Assembly: GCA_024653225.1 (NCBI GenBank)
Contig: JANLGA010000006.1
Coordinates: forward strand, 6,787 to 23,898
Length of the DNA stretch: 17,112 nucleotides
Reading direction: 5' to 3'
Source of the DNA: Bacillota bacterium
GTDB lineage: Bacteria > Bacillota > Sulfobacillia > JABLXB01
A program made the translations under genes and the position numbers. The notes under the pieces were generated by a model, which searched no databases, was not told where the DNA came from, and saw only the letters and a list, made by a program, of their open reading frames with translations. Each line of letters starts with the position of its first letter. Positions within the stretch are counted from its first letter, which is position 1. Positions 1-7,244 of this stretch are shown piece after piece.

Positions 1-50
1 CGGGCCGGCCTCCGCTCCGCGGGCGGGCCCGCCGGAAGGGGGTGAGGTGA

Positions 51-1526
51 GTGATACTCGACCGTAACCTCAGGATACTGCTCGTTTCGTCGGAGGTCGC
101 GCCGCTCGCCAAGGTGGGGGGGCTGGCCGACGTGTCCGGCTCTCTCCCGAAGGCGCTCGCGGTGCTGGGCAACGACGTGCGCGTCGCGATGCCGAAGTAC
201 AGGAGCGTGACCGCCGGGCCGGTTCTCCTGGACTTCCCGGTGGAGGTCGGGGGAAGGAAGGAGACGGCCTTGTTGAAGGGCTCTTCGATAGAAGTGAAGA
301 CGGACGGGGCAACCTCGAGGGTACCGGTCTACCTGGTTGACAATTACCAGTACTTCGACAGGGATGGTATTTACGGCTACGACGACGATGCCGAGAGGTT
401 CGCGTTTTTCTCGCGGGCCGTGATGGAAATGTTGCCGAGGCTGGGCTTCCAGCCCGACATCATCCACTGCAACGATTGGGAGACGGGCCCGATACCGATG
501 TTGTTGAAGGAGGTTTACTGCGCCAACCCATTTTACATGAGGACATGTACCGTCTTCACGATCCACAACCTTGCCTACCAGGGGAACTTTCCGCCGGATG
601 CGCTTCGGCTGCTGGGGGTGGGCGCGCACCTGTTCAACCCCTCGGGCATCGAATTCTACGGCAGCGTGAGCTACTTGAAGGCCGGGATCCTGTACGCGGA
701 CGTGGTGAACACGGTCTCGAGGAAGTACGCGGCGGAGATCCAGACGCCGGAGTTCGGCGAGCGGATGGATGGGTTACTGCGCTCGCGGGCGGGGGATCTG
801 CACGGGATCGTCAACGGCATCAACTACCACGAGTTCAACCCGCGCACCGACCCGAGGATCTACAAGAACTACACCTCGGAGAGCGTGGAGGACAAGAAGG
901 AAAACAAGTTCGCCCTGCAAAAGGAGTTGGGACTCCCCGTGAGGGATGTCCCGATCGTGGGCCTGATCTCCCGCCTCGTGGCCCAGAAGGGACTGGACAT
1001 CGTCCTGGGTGCGATGGACCGCCTCTTGAGGATGGACCTCCAATTCGTTCTCCTCGGGACCGGGTCGCCTCACTACGAGCGCGAATTCAGGTCGCTGGCG
1101 GAAAGGCAACCGTCGAGGGTGGTCGCTTCCATCGGCTTCAACGGGATACTCGCCCAACGGATATACGCCGGGTCGGACCTGTTCCTGATGCCGTCGAGAT
1201 TCGAACCCTGCGGACTCGGGCAGTTGATCAGCCTGCGCTACGGAACGATCCCCATTGTCAGGTCCGTCGGGGGGCTGGCCGACACCATCTTCGACTACGA
1301 CCCCGGGACCGGTATGGGGAACGGCTTCTCCTTCAAGGAATACTCTGCCGACGCGGTGGAGGCGGTCGAGCGCGCTCTCAGGGCCTACGAAGACAGGGAG
1401 GCGTGGAAGCGGCTGGTACAATCCGCCATGAACCTGGATTTCTCGTGGAACCGGTCGGCCGCGGAGTACATGGACCTCTATGACAGGGCGATGATGAAGA
1501 GGAAGCTGGTCGGGCTGACCGCGTGA
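51..1526 (+). CDS. glgA: Glycogen (starch) synthase, ADP-glucose type, GT5 family
   Basis: Transfers glucose from ADP-glucose to the non-reducing end of an alpha-1,4-glucan in cytoplasmic glycogen synthesis. The 491-residue length is normal for bacterial GlgA. The N-terminal KVGGLADV loop (K21) binds the nucleotide sugar. In the C-terminal Rossmann half, SRLVAQKG supplies the phosphate-binding Arg308 and Lys313, and SRFEPCGLGQ carries the conserved Glu385. RSVGGLADT and the GNGFSF segment are also family signatures. The GTG start follows a purine-rich Shine-Dalgarno site (34-47). Only 50 bases precede it, so any upstream glg partner lies outside the window. A strong hairpin follows the stop codon. 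The family call is very secure; the substrate is inferred from the family. Confidence 0.97.
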   Translation: MILDRNLRILLVSSEVAPLAKVGGLADVSGSLPKALAVLGNDVRVAMPKYRSVTAGPVLLDFPVEVGGRKETALLKGSSIEVKTDGATSRVPVYLVDNYQYFDRDGIYGYDDDAERFAFFSRAVMEMLPRLGFQPDIIHCNDWETGPIPMLLKEVYCANPFYMRTCTVFTIHNLAYQGNFPPDALRLLGVGAHLFNPSGIEFYGSVSYLKAGILYADVVNTVSRKYAAEIQTPEFGERMDGLLRSRAGDLHGIVNGINYHEFNPRTDPRIYKNYTSESVEDKKENKFALQKELGLPVRDVPIVGLISRLVAQKGLDIVLGAMDRLLRMDLQFVLLGTGSPHYEREFRSLAERQPSRVVASIGFNGILAQRIYAGSDLFLMPSRFEPCGLGQLISLRYGTIPIVRSVGGLADTIFDYDPGTGMGNGFSFKEYSADAVEAVERALRAYEDREAWKRLVQSAMNLDFSWNRSAAEYMDLYDRAMMKRKLVGLTA

Positions 1527-1545
1527 TCGGCTCCGCAATACCTTA

Positions 1546-1574
1546 AAGATGGCCGTCGTGCGGACGGCCATCTT
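1546..1574. terminator. Hairpin between convergent glgA and niaX
   Basis: A perfect 12-bp stem (AAGATGGCCGTC at 1546-1557 with GACGGCCATCTT at 1563-1574) closes a 5-base loop 20 bases after the glgA stop. The following bases are only moderately T-rich (TTCTCCC), so the U-tract is poor. It may act in both directions, since niaX on the other strand ends at 1671. The 96 bases between this hairpin and the niaX stop show no gene or RNA that I recognise. Confidence 0.75.
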
Positions 1575-1670
1575 CTCCCACGGGCTTGGGACGTACCGGA
1601 GGTGATACGGCAGCCCGAGGAAAACCGTTCTTCAGCGAATAAGATGTCCCACAGATGGCACTCCTATGCT

Positions 1671-2162
1671 CTAATGCCTCCAGAATGCCAGGTTGATCTT
1701 CGCCAGGATGCCCGCGAGCGACAGGGCTATCGCTGTATCCACGAGGTGGTGCAGGGCGGTGCCCACGGCCACGACTACCCCGGCGTTTGCGAGCGACCAG
1801 CCGAACGGCAGGACTATCAGGGCCTCCGAGACGGCGTGGATCGGCAACACGATGAGCAGCGCGTTCCGAAAGGGCACTTCTCTCCTGACGAGGTTCGCCC
1901 CGACGCCGCCCACGAGGATGTGCATGGCGGCCCTGGCGCCGACGACGGGACCCACCTTTATGAAAAAGCCGAGGGCCGATACCGCGCCGACCATCAGGGC
2001 GGCGAGCGGGCTGACGAGCATGGAAAGGAATAACGGCACGTGCGACGCGATGGTCGCCGTCCACGGCGGAACCTGTACCATGAGGAAACCCCCGAACGCC
2101 AGCGGTATCGCGAGCGATAGGGCCGCCAGTAGGGCGGCGGTGACGAGCTCCCTGGTCTTCAC
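1671..2162 (-). CDS. niaX: ECF transporter S component, probably niacin (NiaX-like)
   Basis: Small integral membrane protein (163 residues from the chosen start) with about six hydrophobic segments and an N-terminal KTRELVTAALLAAL stretch typical of energy-coupling-factor S components. It would bind the vitamin in the membrane and work with a shared EcfAAT module encoded elsewhere. The ASHVPLFLSMLVSP and GFF segments recall NiaX-type niacin transporters. A niaR regulator lies 3 kb away and a possible NiaR operator overlaps this gene's promoter, which strengthens the niacin assignment. The frame is open to 2267, but GTG at 2160-2162 is preferred: GGGAGTGAG sits 6 bases upstream, and a longer protein would read through the promoter. 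S-component family is fairly sure; substrate is inferred. Confidence 0.75.
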   Translation of the reverse strand: MKTRELVTAALLAALSLAIPLAFGGFLMVQVPPWTATIASHVPLFLSMLVSPLAALMVGAVSALGFFIKVGPVVGARAAMHILVGGVGANLVRREVPFRNALLIVLPIHAVSEALIVLPFGWSLANAGVVVAVGTALHHLVDTAIALSLAGILAKINLAFWRH

Positions 2163-2197
2163 TCCGTACTCACTCCCATCTTGAGACCTCAGCCTCA

Positions 2198-2227
2198 ATG
2201 GTATGCGCCCACTAACTGCATTGTCAA
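2198..2227 (-). promoter_or_regulatory. Predicted sigma-A promoter of niaX
   Basis: On the minus strand TTGACA (2222-2227) is separated by 18 bases from TACCAT (2198-2203, four of six matches to TATAAT). Transcription would start about 25-30 bases before the GTG codon, leaving room for the GGGAGTGAG ribosome site. The -35 box is a perfect match and the -10 is moderate. Confidence 0.55.
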
Positions 2228-2238
2228 GTGTCAAGACA
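2222..2238. promoter_or_regulatory. Possible NiaR operator over the niaX -35 box
   Basis: The minus strand reads TGTCTTGACACTTGACA. It contains TGTC-TT-GACA (2229-2238), a palindrome with a 2-base centre, plus a second CTTGACA, giving a direct repeat with a 7-base period. The second copy is the -35 box itself, so a bound repressor would block RNA polymerase. The sequence looks like the TGTC/GACA core I associate with NiaR sites of Firmicutes, but I could not compare it with a motif matrix. Confidence 0.5.
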
Positions 2239-2290
2239 GCTGCCCATTCTTGTTGGCGCCCGGGCACGGTGATAGCATGAAGGCGGACGA

Positions 2291-2329
2291 GCCCCTTGAG
2301 GGGGCGGGCCGACGGTTAACCGACCGCCC
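2291..2329. other. Hairpin-rich leader before the S-layer gene
   Basis: The 206 bases between niaX and the next gene hold the niaX promoter and then this G+C-rich stretch. It contains GCCCC-ttgag-GGGGC (2291-2305), the palindrome CGGTTAACCG (2313-2322) and GGGCGG/CCGCCC arms (2302-2307, 2324-2329). The first and last structures share bases and could form alternately. No T-run follows. The function is unknown; a leader structure or a factor-dependent terminator is possible. Confidence 0.3.
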
Positions 2330-2368
2330 GCGCCGGGCGATACCTCATGTGGGAGGGTGATTCAACTG

Positions 2369-4951
2369 GTGGGACTCGGAAGGGTGGCGACGGCTTGGGC
2401 CCTATCACTGGCGCTGGCTGTCGCGCCGTCGCTGACGGCGCAGTCGCCGAGCGGCGGCGGTGCCCCGTACCGGTACTTCCGCGACGAGGGTGAGGCCCAG
2501 TGGGCGATCACGTACCTGGCCAGGGTCGTCGCGAAGGGCCTTCTGAAGGGTTATCCCGGCGGCGAGTTCCGCCCCAACTCGGATGTCTCGCGGGCGGAGG
2601 TCGTGGTCGCTCTCATGAGAGCGCTGCCCCGGTGGCCGGAATTCGAGGACCCCGGTCGCGGCCTGGCCGACCTGTGCGACGGGGACCTCGTCTCGAGCGG
2701 CTGGCCGTGGGCAGTTGAGGCGGTCGAACGGGCCGTGCGCATGGGCATCGTGGACCCGGAGGGAGGGCCTTTCGACCCGGGGGGCCCCGCGAGGAGGGCC
2801 TGGGTGGCGGAAGTGATCTCCCGCGGACTCGGATTGAATTCCGACCCCGGTGACGGGCTGTTGCCTTTCGCCGACGCGGGCGAGGTACACCCGGACAAAC
2901 TGGGGTACGTCGCGGCCGTCAACGATCTGGGGGTGATGACCGGCTACAAAGACGCGGACGGTCTTCCGCGTTTCGGTCCCGAGCGGACCATCACCCGCGC
3001 CGAGTTCGCCGCCGTCCTCGACAGGTGCAGCAGGCACGCCGGCCCCGTCGGGGGTTTCGAGGTGCGCGGACGCGTACTGTCCGTGGACGCTAAGAAGAAG
3101 AGGGTTTCCATCAACGCGTTCGCGGCCGGATGGTGGGAGCGGGTACGGAAGGTGGGTTACTGGGACTCCGGGGACGTACACGCCGGGGTGATTGACCTAC
3201 CCGTGGCGGACGCGGCCACGATTCTCCTCGACGACAAGCCGGTGGCCCTGTCTTCCCTCAAGAAGGGTCAGGTCGTGTCCGTCGCCTGGAACAACGAGGG
3301 CTTCGCCGTGCTGGTTGACGCGACATCTGCGACCTCGGGCCCGTGGCCGGAGATAGGCAAATCACAGGCGGTGGGGACGCTGCTCGAGGTGAAGGACGGC
3401 GGCGTCCCGGTGCTCGTGTTCCGGGACATGACGGGGAAGACGCGGGCGTACGGGGTGGGCGCGGGCTGCAAGGTGAGCCGGAACGGCAAGACTGCCGAGA
3501 CGACGTCGCTCGTGGCGGGCGACAAGGTCACCCTCCAGATCGCGGACTGCATGCTGCGCTCGATAGTCGCCGAGGAGCAGGAGCCGACGACCGAACTCGA
3601 GGGGTTGGTGAGGGCCGTGTCAGTCGGCCGCGACGCGTCGTTATGGCTCGCCGATGACAGGGGCGCCACGCGGGAGTTCCAGGTATCACCCCAGTGCTCC
3701 GTGACACGGAAGGGGCGCCGCGCAACCCTGCTGGAAGTAAAGTCGGGAGACCGCGCCAGGGTGAGGGCCCGGGGCGACGTCGTCGTGGACCTGGATGTCC
3801 TGGCCGAAGGCGATGCGCGCGAGCTGGAGGGTGTGGTCCGGGAAATCAGGCTCGGGAGCGACGGTGAGATTCGGATAAGGGATTCCGAGGGGGACGACCT
3901 GGCGTACCGACTGTCCCCGAGCTGCGTGGTGAAGTGCGGCGGAGCGGGGATCGGGATCGGTGACGTCCACGTCGGAGACAGGGTGTTGCTTGAGATAGCG
4001 TCGCCGCCGGATGACGGCGACTGGCAGGTGCGAAACGTGACTGTCCGTCGCACGGACGAGAAGGGCGGCTGGGTCGAGGCAATGGAGACCGATTCGGTGC
4101 CGCCGCGGTTGAGGGTCCGGCTTTTCAGCGGGAGCCTGCTCGCGGCGTGGATGGACCCCGACGCCGGCGTGTGGAGGAAGGGCAAGCAGATAGACGAGGG
4201 CGACGTGAAGCCGGGCGACCGCGTCAACATGAGCATGGTTGACGGTGTAGTCGTCAGGCTCGAGGTGCTGGACTCACTCTCCGCGATAGAGGGCGTGGTC
4301 GAGGCGGTGGAGCCTTCGCGGAAGAGACTGACCATCGGGCTCGGCGAAGAGCAATCACTCACCGTGACGCTCGCCGAGGACGCCAAGATCACCTACGTGA
4401 AACAAGTGATCACCCTGGGCGAAGTGAAGCCCGGTGACAGGGTCCAGGTGAAAGTGAAAGACGGCAAAGCCACCGCCCTCGAAGTCGAGGACCGGGTGTC
4501 TAGGATCGTGGAGGGGCAGGTCACCAGGGTGACTACAGGATCCAATCCGAAGGTGTGGGTGAAACCCTCGGAGGGCCCGGTAGCGAGCTACGTCCTCGCT
4601 TCGGACGTGGGGGTCGAATTCGACGGCTTCCCCCTTGAGGCTTCGGACATCCTGAAGGACGACGCGGTCCAAATGCGGGTATACGGCAACAGGGTCACGC
4701 GCGTGACCATTGTGCGGCGGCCTTCATTCGACGCCCTGGGCGCCGTCGTCTCGGTTGTGTGCGACCTGACCGGCGGCTACGCGATCAGGATAAGGGACGA
4801 AGAACAGCGCCTGGTCTCCTACAAGGTGAGGGACGACGCGACCGTGCGCAGAGGTGCGGAGCAGATTGACCTCGCCGACCTCAAGGAGGGCGGACTCGTC
4901 ATGCTGAGGGTGGCGGGCAACGTGGTGACCAGGATCACGCTTCTGCAATGA
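2369..4951 (+). CDS. Secreted S-layer-homology protein with about eight tandem beta-rich modules
   Basis: Cell-surface protein of 860 residues. An N-terminal signal peptide (Arg5, then a hydrophobic AWALSLALAVA core, likely cleaved near LTA-QS) is followed by three SLH domains at roughly residues 33-88, 91-155 and 163-220. The first has GYPGGEFRPNSDVSRAEV and the third has ITRAEFAAVL, which would hold it to wall polymer. The rest is about eight diverged copies of a 70-90 residue module that begins near EGVV-x-V, has a central charged strand, and ends K-x-GD-x-V ... V-x-x-L-x-V. I do not recognise an enzyme domain. GTG 2369 is chosen because the ribosome site GGGAGGGTGA (2351-2360) is correctly spaced from it; the in-frame GTG at 2357 overlaps that site. 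Function beyond surface attachment is unknown. Confidence 0.85.
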   Translation: MGLGRVATAWALSLALAVAPSLTAQSPSGGGAPYRYFRDEGEAQWAITYLARVVAKGLLKGYPGGEFRPNSDVSRAEVVVALMRALPRWPEFEDPGRGLADLCDGDLVSSGWPWAVEAVERAVRMGIVDPEGGPFDPGGPARRAWVAEVISRGLGLNSDPGDGLLPFADAGEVHPDKLGYVAAVNDLGVMTGYKDADGLPRFGPERTITRAEFAAVLDRCSRHAGPVGGFEVRGRVLSVDAKKKRVSINAFAAGWWERVRKVGYWDSGDVHAGVIDLPVADAATILLDDKPVALSSLKKGQVVSVAWNNEGFAVLVDATSATSGPWPEIGKSQAVGTLLEVKDGGVPVLVFRDMTGKTRAYGVGAGCKVSRNGKTAETTSLVAGDKVTLQIADCMLRSIVAEEQEPTTELEGLVRAVSVGRDASLWLADDRGATREFQVSPQCSVTRKGRRATLLEVKSGDRARVRARGDVVVDLDVLAEGDARELEGVVREIRLGSDGEIRIRDSEGDDLAYRLSPSCVVKCGGAGIGIGDVHVGDRVLLEIASPPDDGDWQVRNVTVRRTDEKGGWVEAMETDSVPPRLRVRLFSGSLLAAWMDPDAGVWRKGKQIDEGDVKPGDRVNMSMVDGVVVRLEVLDSLSAIEGVVEAVEPSRKRLTIGLGEEQSLTVTLAEDAKITYVKQVITLGEVKPGDRVQVKVKDGKATALEVEDRVSRIVEGQVTRVTTGSNPKVWVKPSEGPVASYVLASDVGVEFDGFPLEASDILKDDAVQMRVYGNRVTRVTIVRRPSFDALGAVVSVVCDLTGGYAIRIRDEEQRLVSYKVRDDATVRRGAEQIDLADLKEGGLVMLRVAGNVVTRITLLQ
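3056..4948 (+). repeat. Eight tandem protein modules within the SLH protein
   Basis: Approximate module spans are 3056-3330, 3364-3570, 3586-3810, 3817-4050, 4066-4272, 4276-4494, 4498-4716 and 4726-4948. Shared features are an opening VEG-V-x-x-V, a middle strand ending near a short x-x-x-G-x sequence, a GD-x-V (or equivalent) turn, and a closing strand V-x-x-L-x-V. Modules 3, 4, 6 and 8 align best by eye; 1, 5 and 7 are more diverged. The copies are not repeated at DNA level, which suggests old duplications. Confidence 0.7.
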
Positions 4952-4969
4952 CCCGTGCCGAAACGGACG

Positions 4970-4998
4970 ACCGGGGGAACCCGCTCCGTGTCCCCGGT
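4970..4998. terminator. Weak hairpin between convergent SLH gene and niaR
   Basis: ACCGGGG (4970-4976) can pair with CCCCGGT (4992-4998) across a 15-base loop, 19 bases after the SLH stop and 13 bases from the niaR stop. There is no T-run on either strand, so intrinsic termination is uncertain. Confidence 0.35.
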
Positions 4999-5010
4999 GG
5001 CTGCACCCGC

Positions 5011-5526
5011 CTAGTCGAGGAGGATCCCCTTGGACCTGAGAGCATCCTCGATGACTGGAAACACGGACGGATCCGGCGACCTGATCGTGTGGAGGTGCAC
5101 GCCGCGTGTGAGGGAGGATAGGAGCACCGCCTTGGTGGCGTGGAGCCTGGCCATGAACCTGTCCACGTCCTCGACGCTCCGCAACATCAGCCTGCCCGTG
5201 ATCTCGCCGTAGAGCGGGTGGTCAACGATCACGTCCACAACTTCCGCCCCTGCTTCGACGATAGTGACCAATTCCTCGCGTACGCGGTCAACATGATGCG
5301 AGCACGCGATTATTCGCGTCTCGCCCGGGGATAACGCGGTGCGTCGGGCCACGTACCCCTGGGGGGTCGCGATCACGGCGCCGCCCCGCGCCCGGAGGAT
5401 GGCTATGTCCTGCACTATGACCTGGCGGGACACGCCCAGCTTTGCGGCCAGCTCCGACCCCGTGTACGGTCTCGGCGACCGGCTGAGCAGCGATTGTATG
5501 AATCGCCTCCGTTCCTCGGCGTTCAA
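5011..5526 (-). CDS. niaR: NiaR-type niacin-responsive repressor (HTH_11 + 3H domain)
   Basis: Transcriptional repressor of NAD synthesis and niacin uptake genes, with nicotinate as corepressor. From the chosen start it has 171 residues, the normal family length. A winged helix-turn-helix covers about residues 20-62, including SELAAKLGVSRQVIVQDIA. The C-terminal 3H domain keeps its histidines and acidic residues: H77/H78, E84/E85, H103, and H144/H146 in GVHLHTI; these positions match the metal-binding residues I recall for Thermotoga TM1602. TTG 5524-5526 is preferred because GGGGAGGGG (5533-5541) lies 6 bases upstream and the protein then begins NAEERRRFI like relatives. A GTG at 5620-5622 would overlap the upstream stop codon (GTGA) but has no well-placed ribosome site. 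It follows the thiamine-binding gene and is likely cotranscribed with it. Confidence 0.92.
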   Translation of the reverse strand: MNAEERRRFIQSLLSRSPRPYTGSELAAKLGVSRQVIVQDIAILRARGGAVIATPQGYVARRTALSPGETRIIACSHHVDRVREELVTIVEAGAEVVDVIVDHPLYGEITGRLMLRSVEDVDRFMARLHATKAVLLSSLTRGVHLHTIRSPDPSVFPVIEDALRSKGILLD

Positions 5527-5618
5527 GGTGCGCCCCTCCCCGGCGACGGAGCCAAGACGGCCTGCGGCCGCGATTCCGGCGGCGGAAGCATGGCCCGCGA
5601 GGGTGCGGGGTTCCGGCG

Positions 5619-5915
5619 TCACACTTCGTCCATGACGGCCTCCACCATGTCCGCCAGCTCGGTCGGCTTGTCCCGCCGTTCGTCAATATAGATGTTCGTG
5701 ACGACCCTTTCCACCCCTTCCGCGAATGCCTCCTGGTGCATCCTGCGGGCGACGTTCAGGACGTGGGCGAGGTCGCCCTCTATGATCGTGGACGTCGGGG
5801 TCAGCTGGTGCTTGAGGCCTTCCTCTTCGACCACCCTGTAGCAGGAAGCTACGTAACTTGACATGCTGGCGCTCCCGGTTCCGACCGGAACCACCTTCAC
5901 CTCTACGACTGCCAA
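5619..5915 (-). CDS. MTH1187/YkoF-type thiamine-binding domain protein
   Basis: Small cytoplasmic protein of 98 residues with the ferredoxin-like fold expected of the MTH1187 (DUF77) family; relatives bind thiamine or its precursors. The family pattern is visible: VVEVKVVPVGTGSASMSSYV at the N-terminus, the TPTSTIIEGD segment, and VVTNIYIDERRDKP near the C-terminus. The frame is open to 5987, but TTG 5913-5915 is preferred: GAGGAGGTG (5922-5930) is 6 bases upstream and the product then has family length. It is the first gene of a two-gene minus-strand unit with niaR. The exact role is unknown; a carrier or sensor of a vitamin is inferred from the fold family. Confidence 0.85.
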   Translation of the reverse strand: MAVVEVKVVPVGTGSASMSSYVASCYRVVEEEGLKHQLTPTSTIIEGDLAHVLNVARRMHQEAFAEGVERVVTNIYIDERRDKPTELADMVEAVMDEV

Positions 5916-5975
5916 CGAGAACACCTCCTCGTGCGTGGCGGCGCCGCGCGGGGGACCCGCAGGGACTATTATTGT

Positions 5976-6009
5976 CGCGGGACGCACGGATTATATGAGC
6001 CGTCCCGCG
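5976..6009. promoter_or_regulatory. 9-bp inverted repeat around a TATAAT, between splB and the niaR unit
   Basis: CGCGGGACG (5976-5984) and CGTCCCGCG (6001-6009) are perfect inverted arms separated by 16 bases. The gap holds TATAAT on the minus strand (5990-5995), a likely -10 for the thiamine-binding/niaR unit. A third arm, CGGGACG, follows at 6014-6020 and could pair with 6001-6007 instead. The layout fits an operator over a promoter or a switchable RNA hairpin. No good -35 was found for the TATAAT. Confidence 0.45.
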
Positions 6010-6098
6010 CACCCGGGACGCGACGAGGTTTCGGGGTGCGACGATTCTCCGATGTGCGACCGGGGGATGATAATGCGCGGTTCCAAGGGGGGTCGGAT

Positions 6099-7121
6099 GT
6101 GCGGTTTGTACCTCACCAGGTGTATTTCCAGGAAGATGCTCTGTCGTATCCGTTGGGAAGGGAGCTGTTCGCCCGATTCTCGCGACAGGGTACAGGCATG
6201 GTCGTGGTCCCCAAGGGAAGCCCCATTCGGGCGTGCGAGGGGTTGTCGCCGGAACAAGCTTACCTATCCGCGAAGAGGACCCTGGTCGTAGCAGTGCGGA
6301 GAGCCCTGCGGTTTCAGACGTGCAAGCCTTCGGCCCACTACCAACTGCCGCTGGTCTCGGGCTGCCCGGGCCTGTGCGAATACTGTTACCTGCAAACCAC
6401 GCTCGGGCCGCGGCCGTATGTCAGGGTGTACGTGAACACGGACGAGATCCTGGAGGCCGCCGACCGCCACATTCGCGAGAGGGCCCCCGAGACGACCGTG
6501 TTCGAGGGGGCCGCGACGTCCGACCCCATGTCGGTCGAAGAATACACCGGCAGCGTCGCGCGGGCCGTCGCCTTCTTCGCTTCGCGACCCCACGGGCGGT
6601 TCCGTCTCGCCACGAAGTACTGCGCGGTCGAAGGGATCCTGGACGTAGTGCATCGCCGCCGCACCAGGGTACGATTCAGCATCAACACGGATCGCGCCAT
6701 AGCGCAGTTTGAACGAGGCACCCCTGCGCTGGAGGAACGGCTCGCCGCCGCCCGAAAGGTCGCCGGGGCCGGCTATCCCGTGGGTTTCCTGGTCGCCCCG
6801 GTGATCGCATACCCGGGGTGGCAAGGCGAATACCGCAGCCTCGTGAGGGGCCTGGTAGGATCCGTGCAGGAGCGGGCGGAACCCGACCTCACGTTCGAGG
6901 TCATCTCACACAGGTTCACGCGCAGGGCGAAATCGCTCATATGCGGCAGGCATCCCGACAGCGCCCTTCCCATGAACGAGGGCGAGAGGTGCCCCGTAAG
7001 AGGGCGGTTCGGGTACGTGAAGTTCGTGTACCCGAAGGCCGTGATCGACTCCATGAAGTCGTTGTTCGAGGAGGAGATTCGCCGGTGCTTCCCGGCTGCC
7101 GCGATCGAGTACGTGATCTAG
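6099..7121 (+). CDS. splB: Spore photoproduct lyase (radical SAM), variant without the canonical H-donor cysteine
   Basis: Radical S-adenosylmethionine enzyme that repairs the UV thymine dimer 5-thyminyl-5,6-dihydrothymine in germinating spores. From the chosen GTG it has 340 residues, against about 342 in Bacillus subtilis. It aligns along its length: N-terminal FVPHQVYFQEDALSYPLG; the 4Fe-4S motif C89-x3-C93-x2-C96; and Y95 and Y97 at the positions of the tyrosines implicated in hydrogen transfer. K173 lies in a TKY motif matching the substrate/SAM-contacting lysine. The B. subtilis Cys141 position (FEASCTSD) reads FEGAATSD here, so it is Ala139. A cysteine appears instead at residue 175, two after K173. 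GTG 6099-6101 is chosen for the AAGGGGGG site 6 bases upstream (the frame is open from 5931). I could not find a convincing sigma-G promoter. Confidence 0.93.
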   Translation: MRFVPHQVYFQEDALSYPLGRELFARFSRQGTGMVVVPKGSPIRACEGLSPEQAYLSAKRTLVVAVRRALRFQTCKPSAHYQLPLVSGCPGLCEYCYLQTTLGPRPYVRVYVNTDEILEAADRHIRERAPETTVFEGAATSDPMSVEEYTGSVARAVAFFASRPHGRFRLATKYCAVEGILDVVHRRRTRVRFSINTDRAIAQFERGTPALEERLAAARKVAGAGYPVGFLVAPVIAYPGWQGEYRSLVRGLVGSVQERAEPDLTFEVISHRFTRRAKSLICGRHPDSALPMNEGERCPVRGRFGYVKFVYPKAVIDSMKSLFEEEIRRCFPAAAIEYVI

Positions 7122-7244
7122 GTGGGCGCTCCGGAAGATACGCGGCCGGACACGCAACGCGGTGGAAGGAATCCGGGCGGGGCCAAAGAACGTCATCCGA
7201 GGGATATGGGAATCCAATGGGCCTTACGCGGGGGACGAGACGGG

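Noticed and set aside
476..1483. 335-codon open frame on the plus strand inside glgA
   Set aside because: It is out of frame with a clear glycogen synthase. Its Arg/Gly-rich product resembles no family and is what G+C-rich third positions produce in other frames.
1575..1670. Possible small RNA or riboswitch between the hairpin and niaX
   Set aside because: No conserved vitamin-riboswitch core was seen. It lies downstream of both convergent genes, so a leader role is unlikely.
6040..6098. Sigma-G promoter for splB
   Set aside because: A GATAAT occurs at 6069-6074, but no matching -35 and no good CATnnTA-type -10 with correct spacing was found, so no promoter is claimed.
7122..7244. Extension of the aldolase to a GTG directly after the splB stop codon
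   Set aside because: The extra 41 residues are Arg/Gly-rich without family similarity, no ribosome site precedes that GTG, and ATG 7245 has one.
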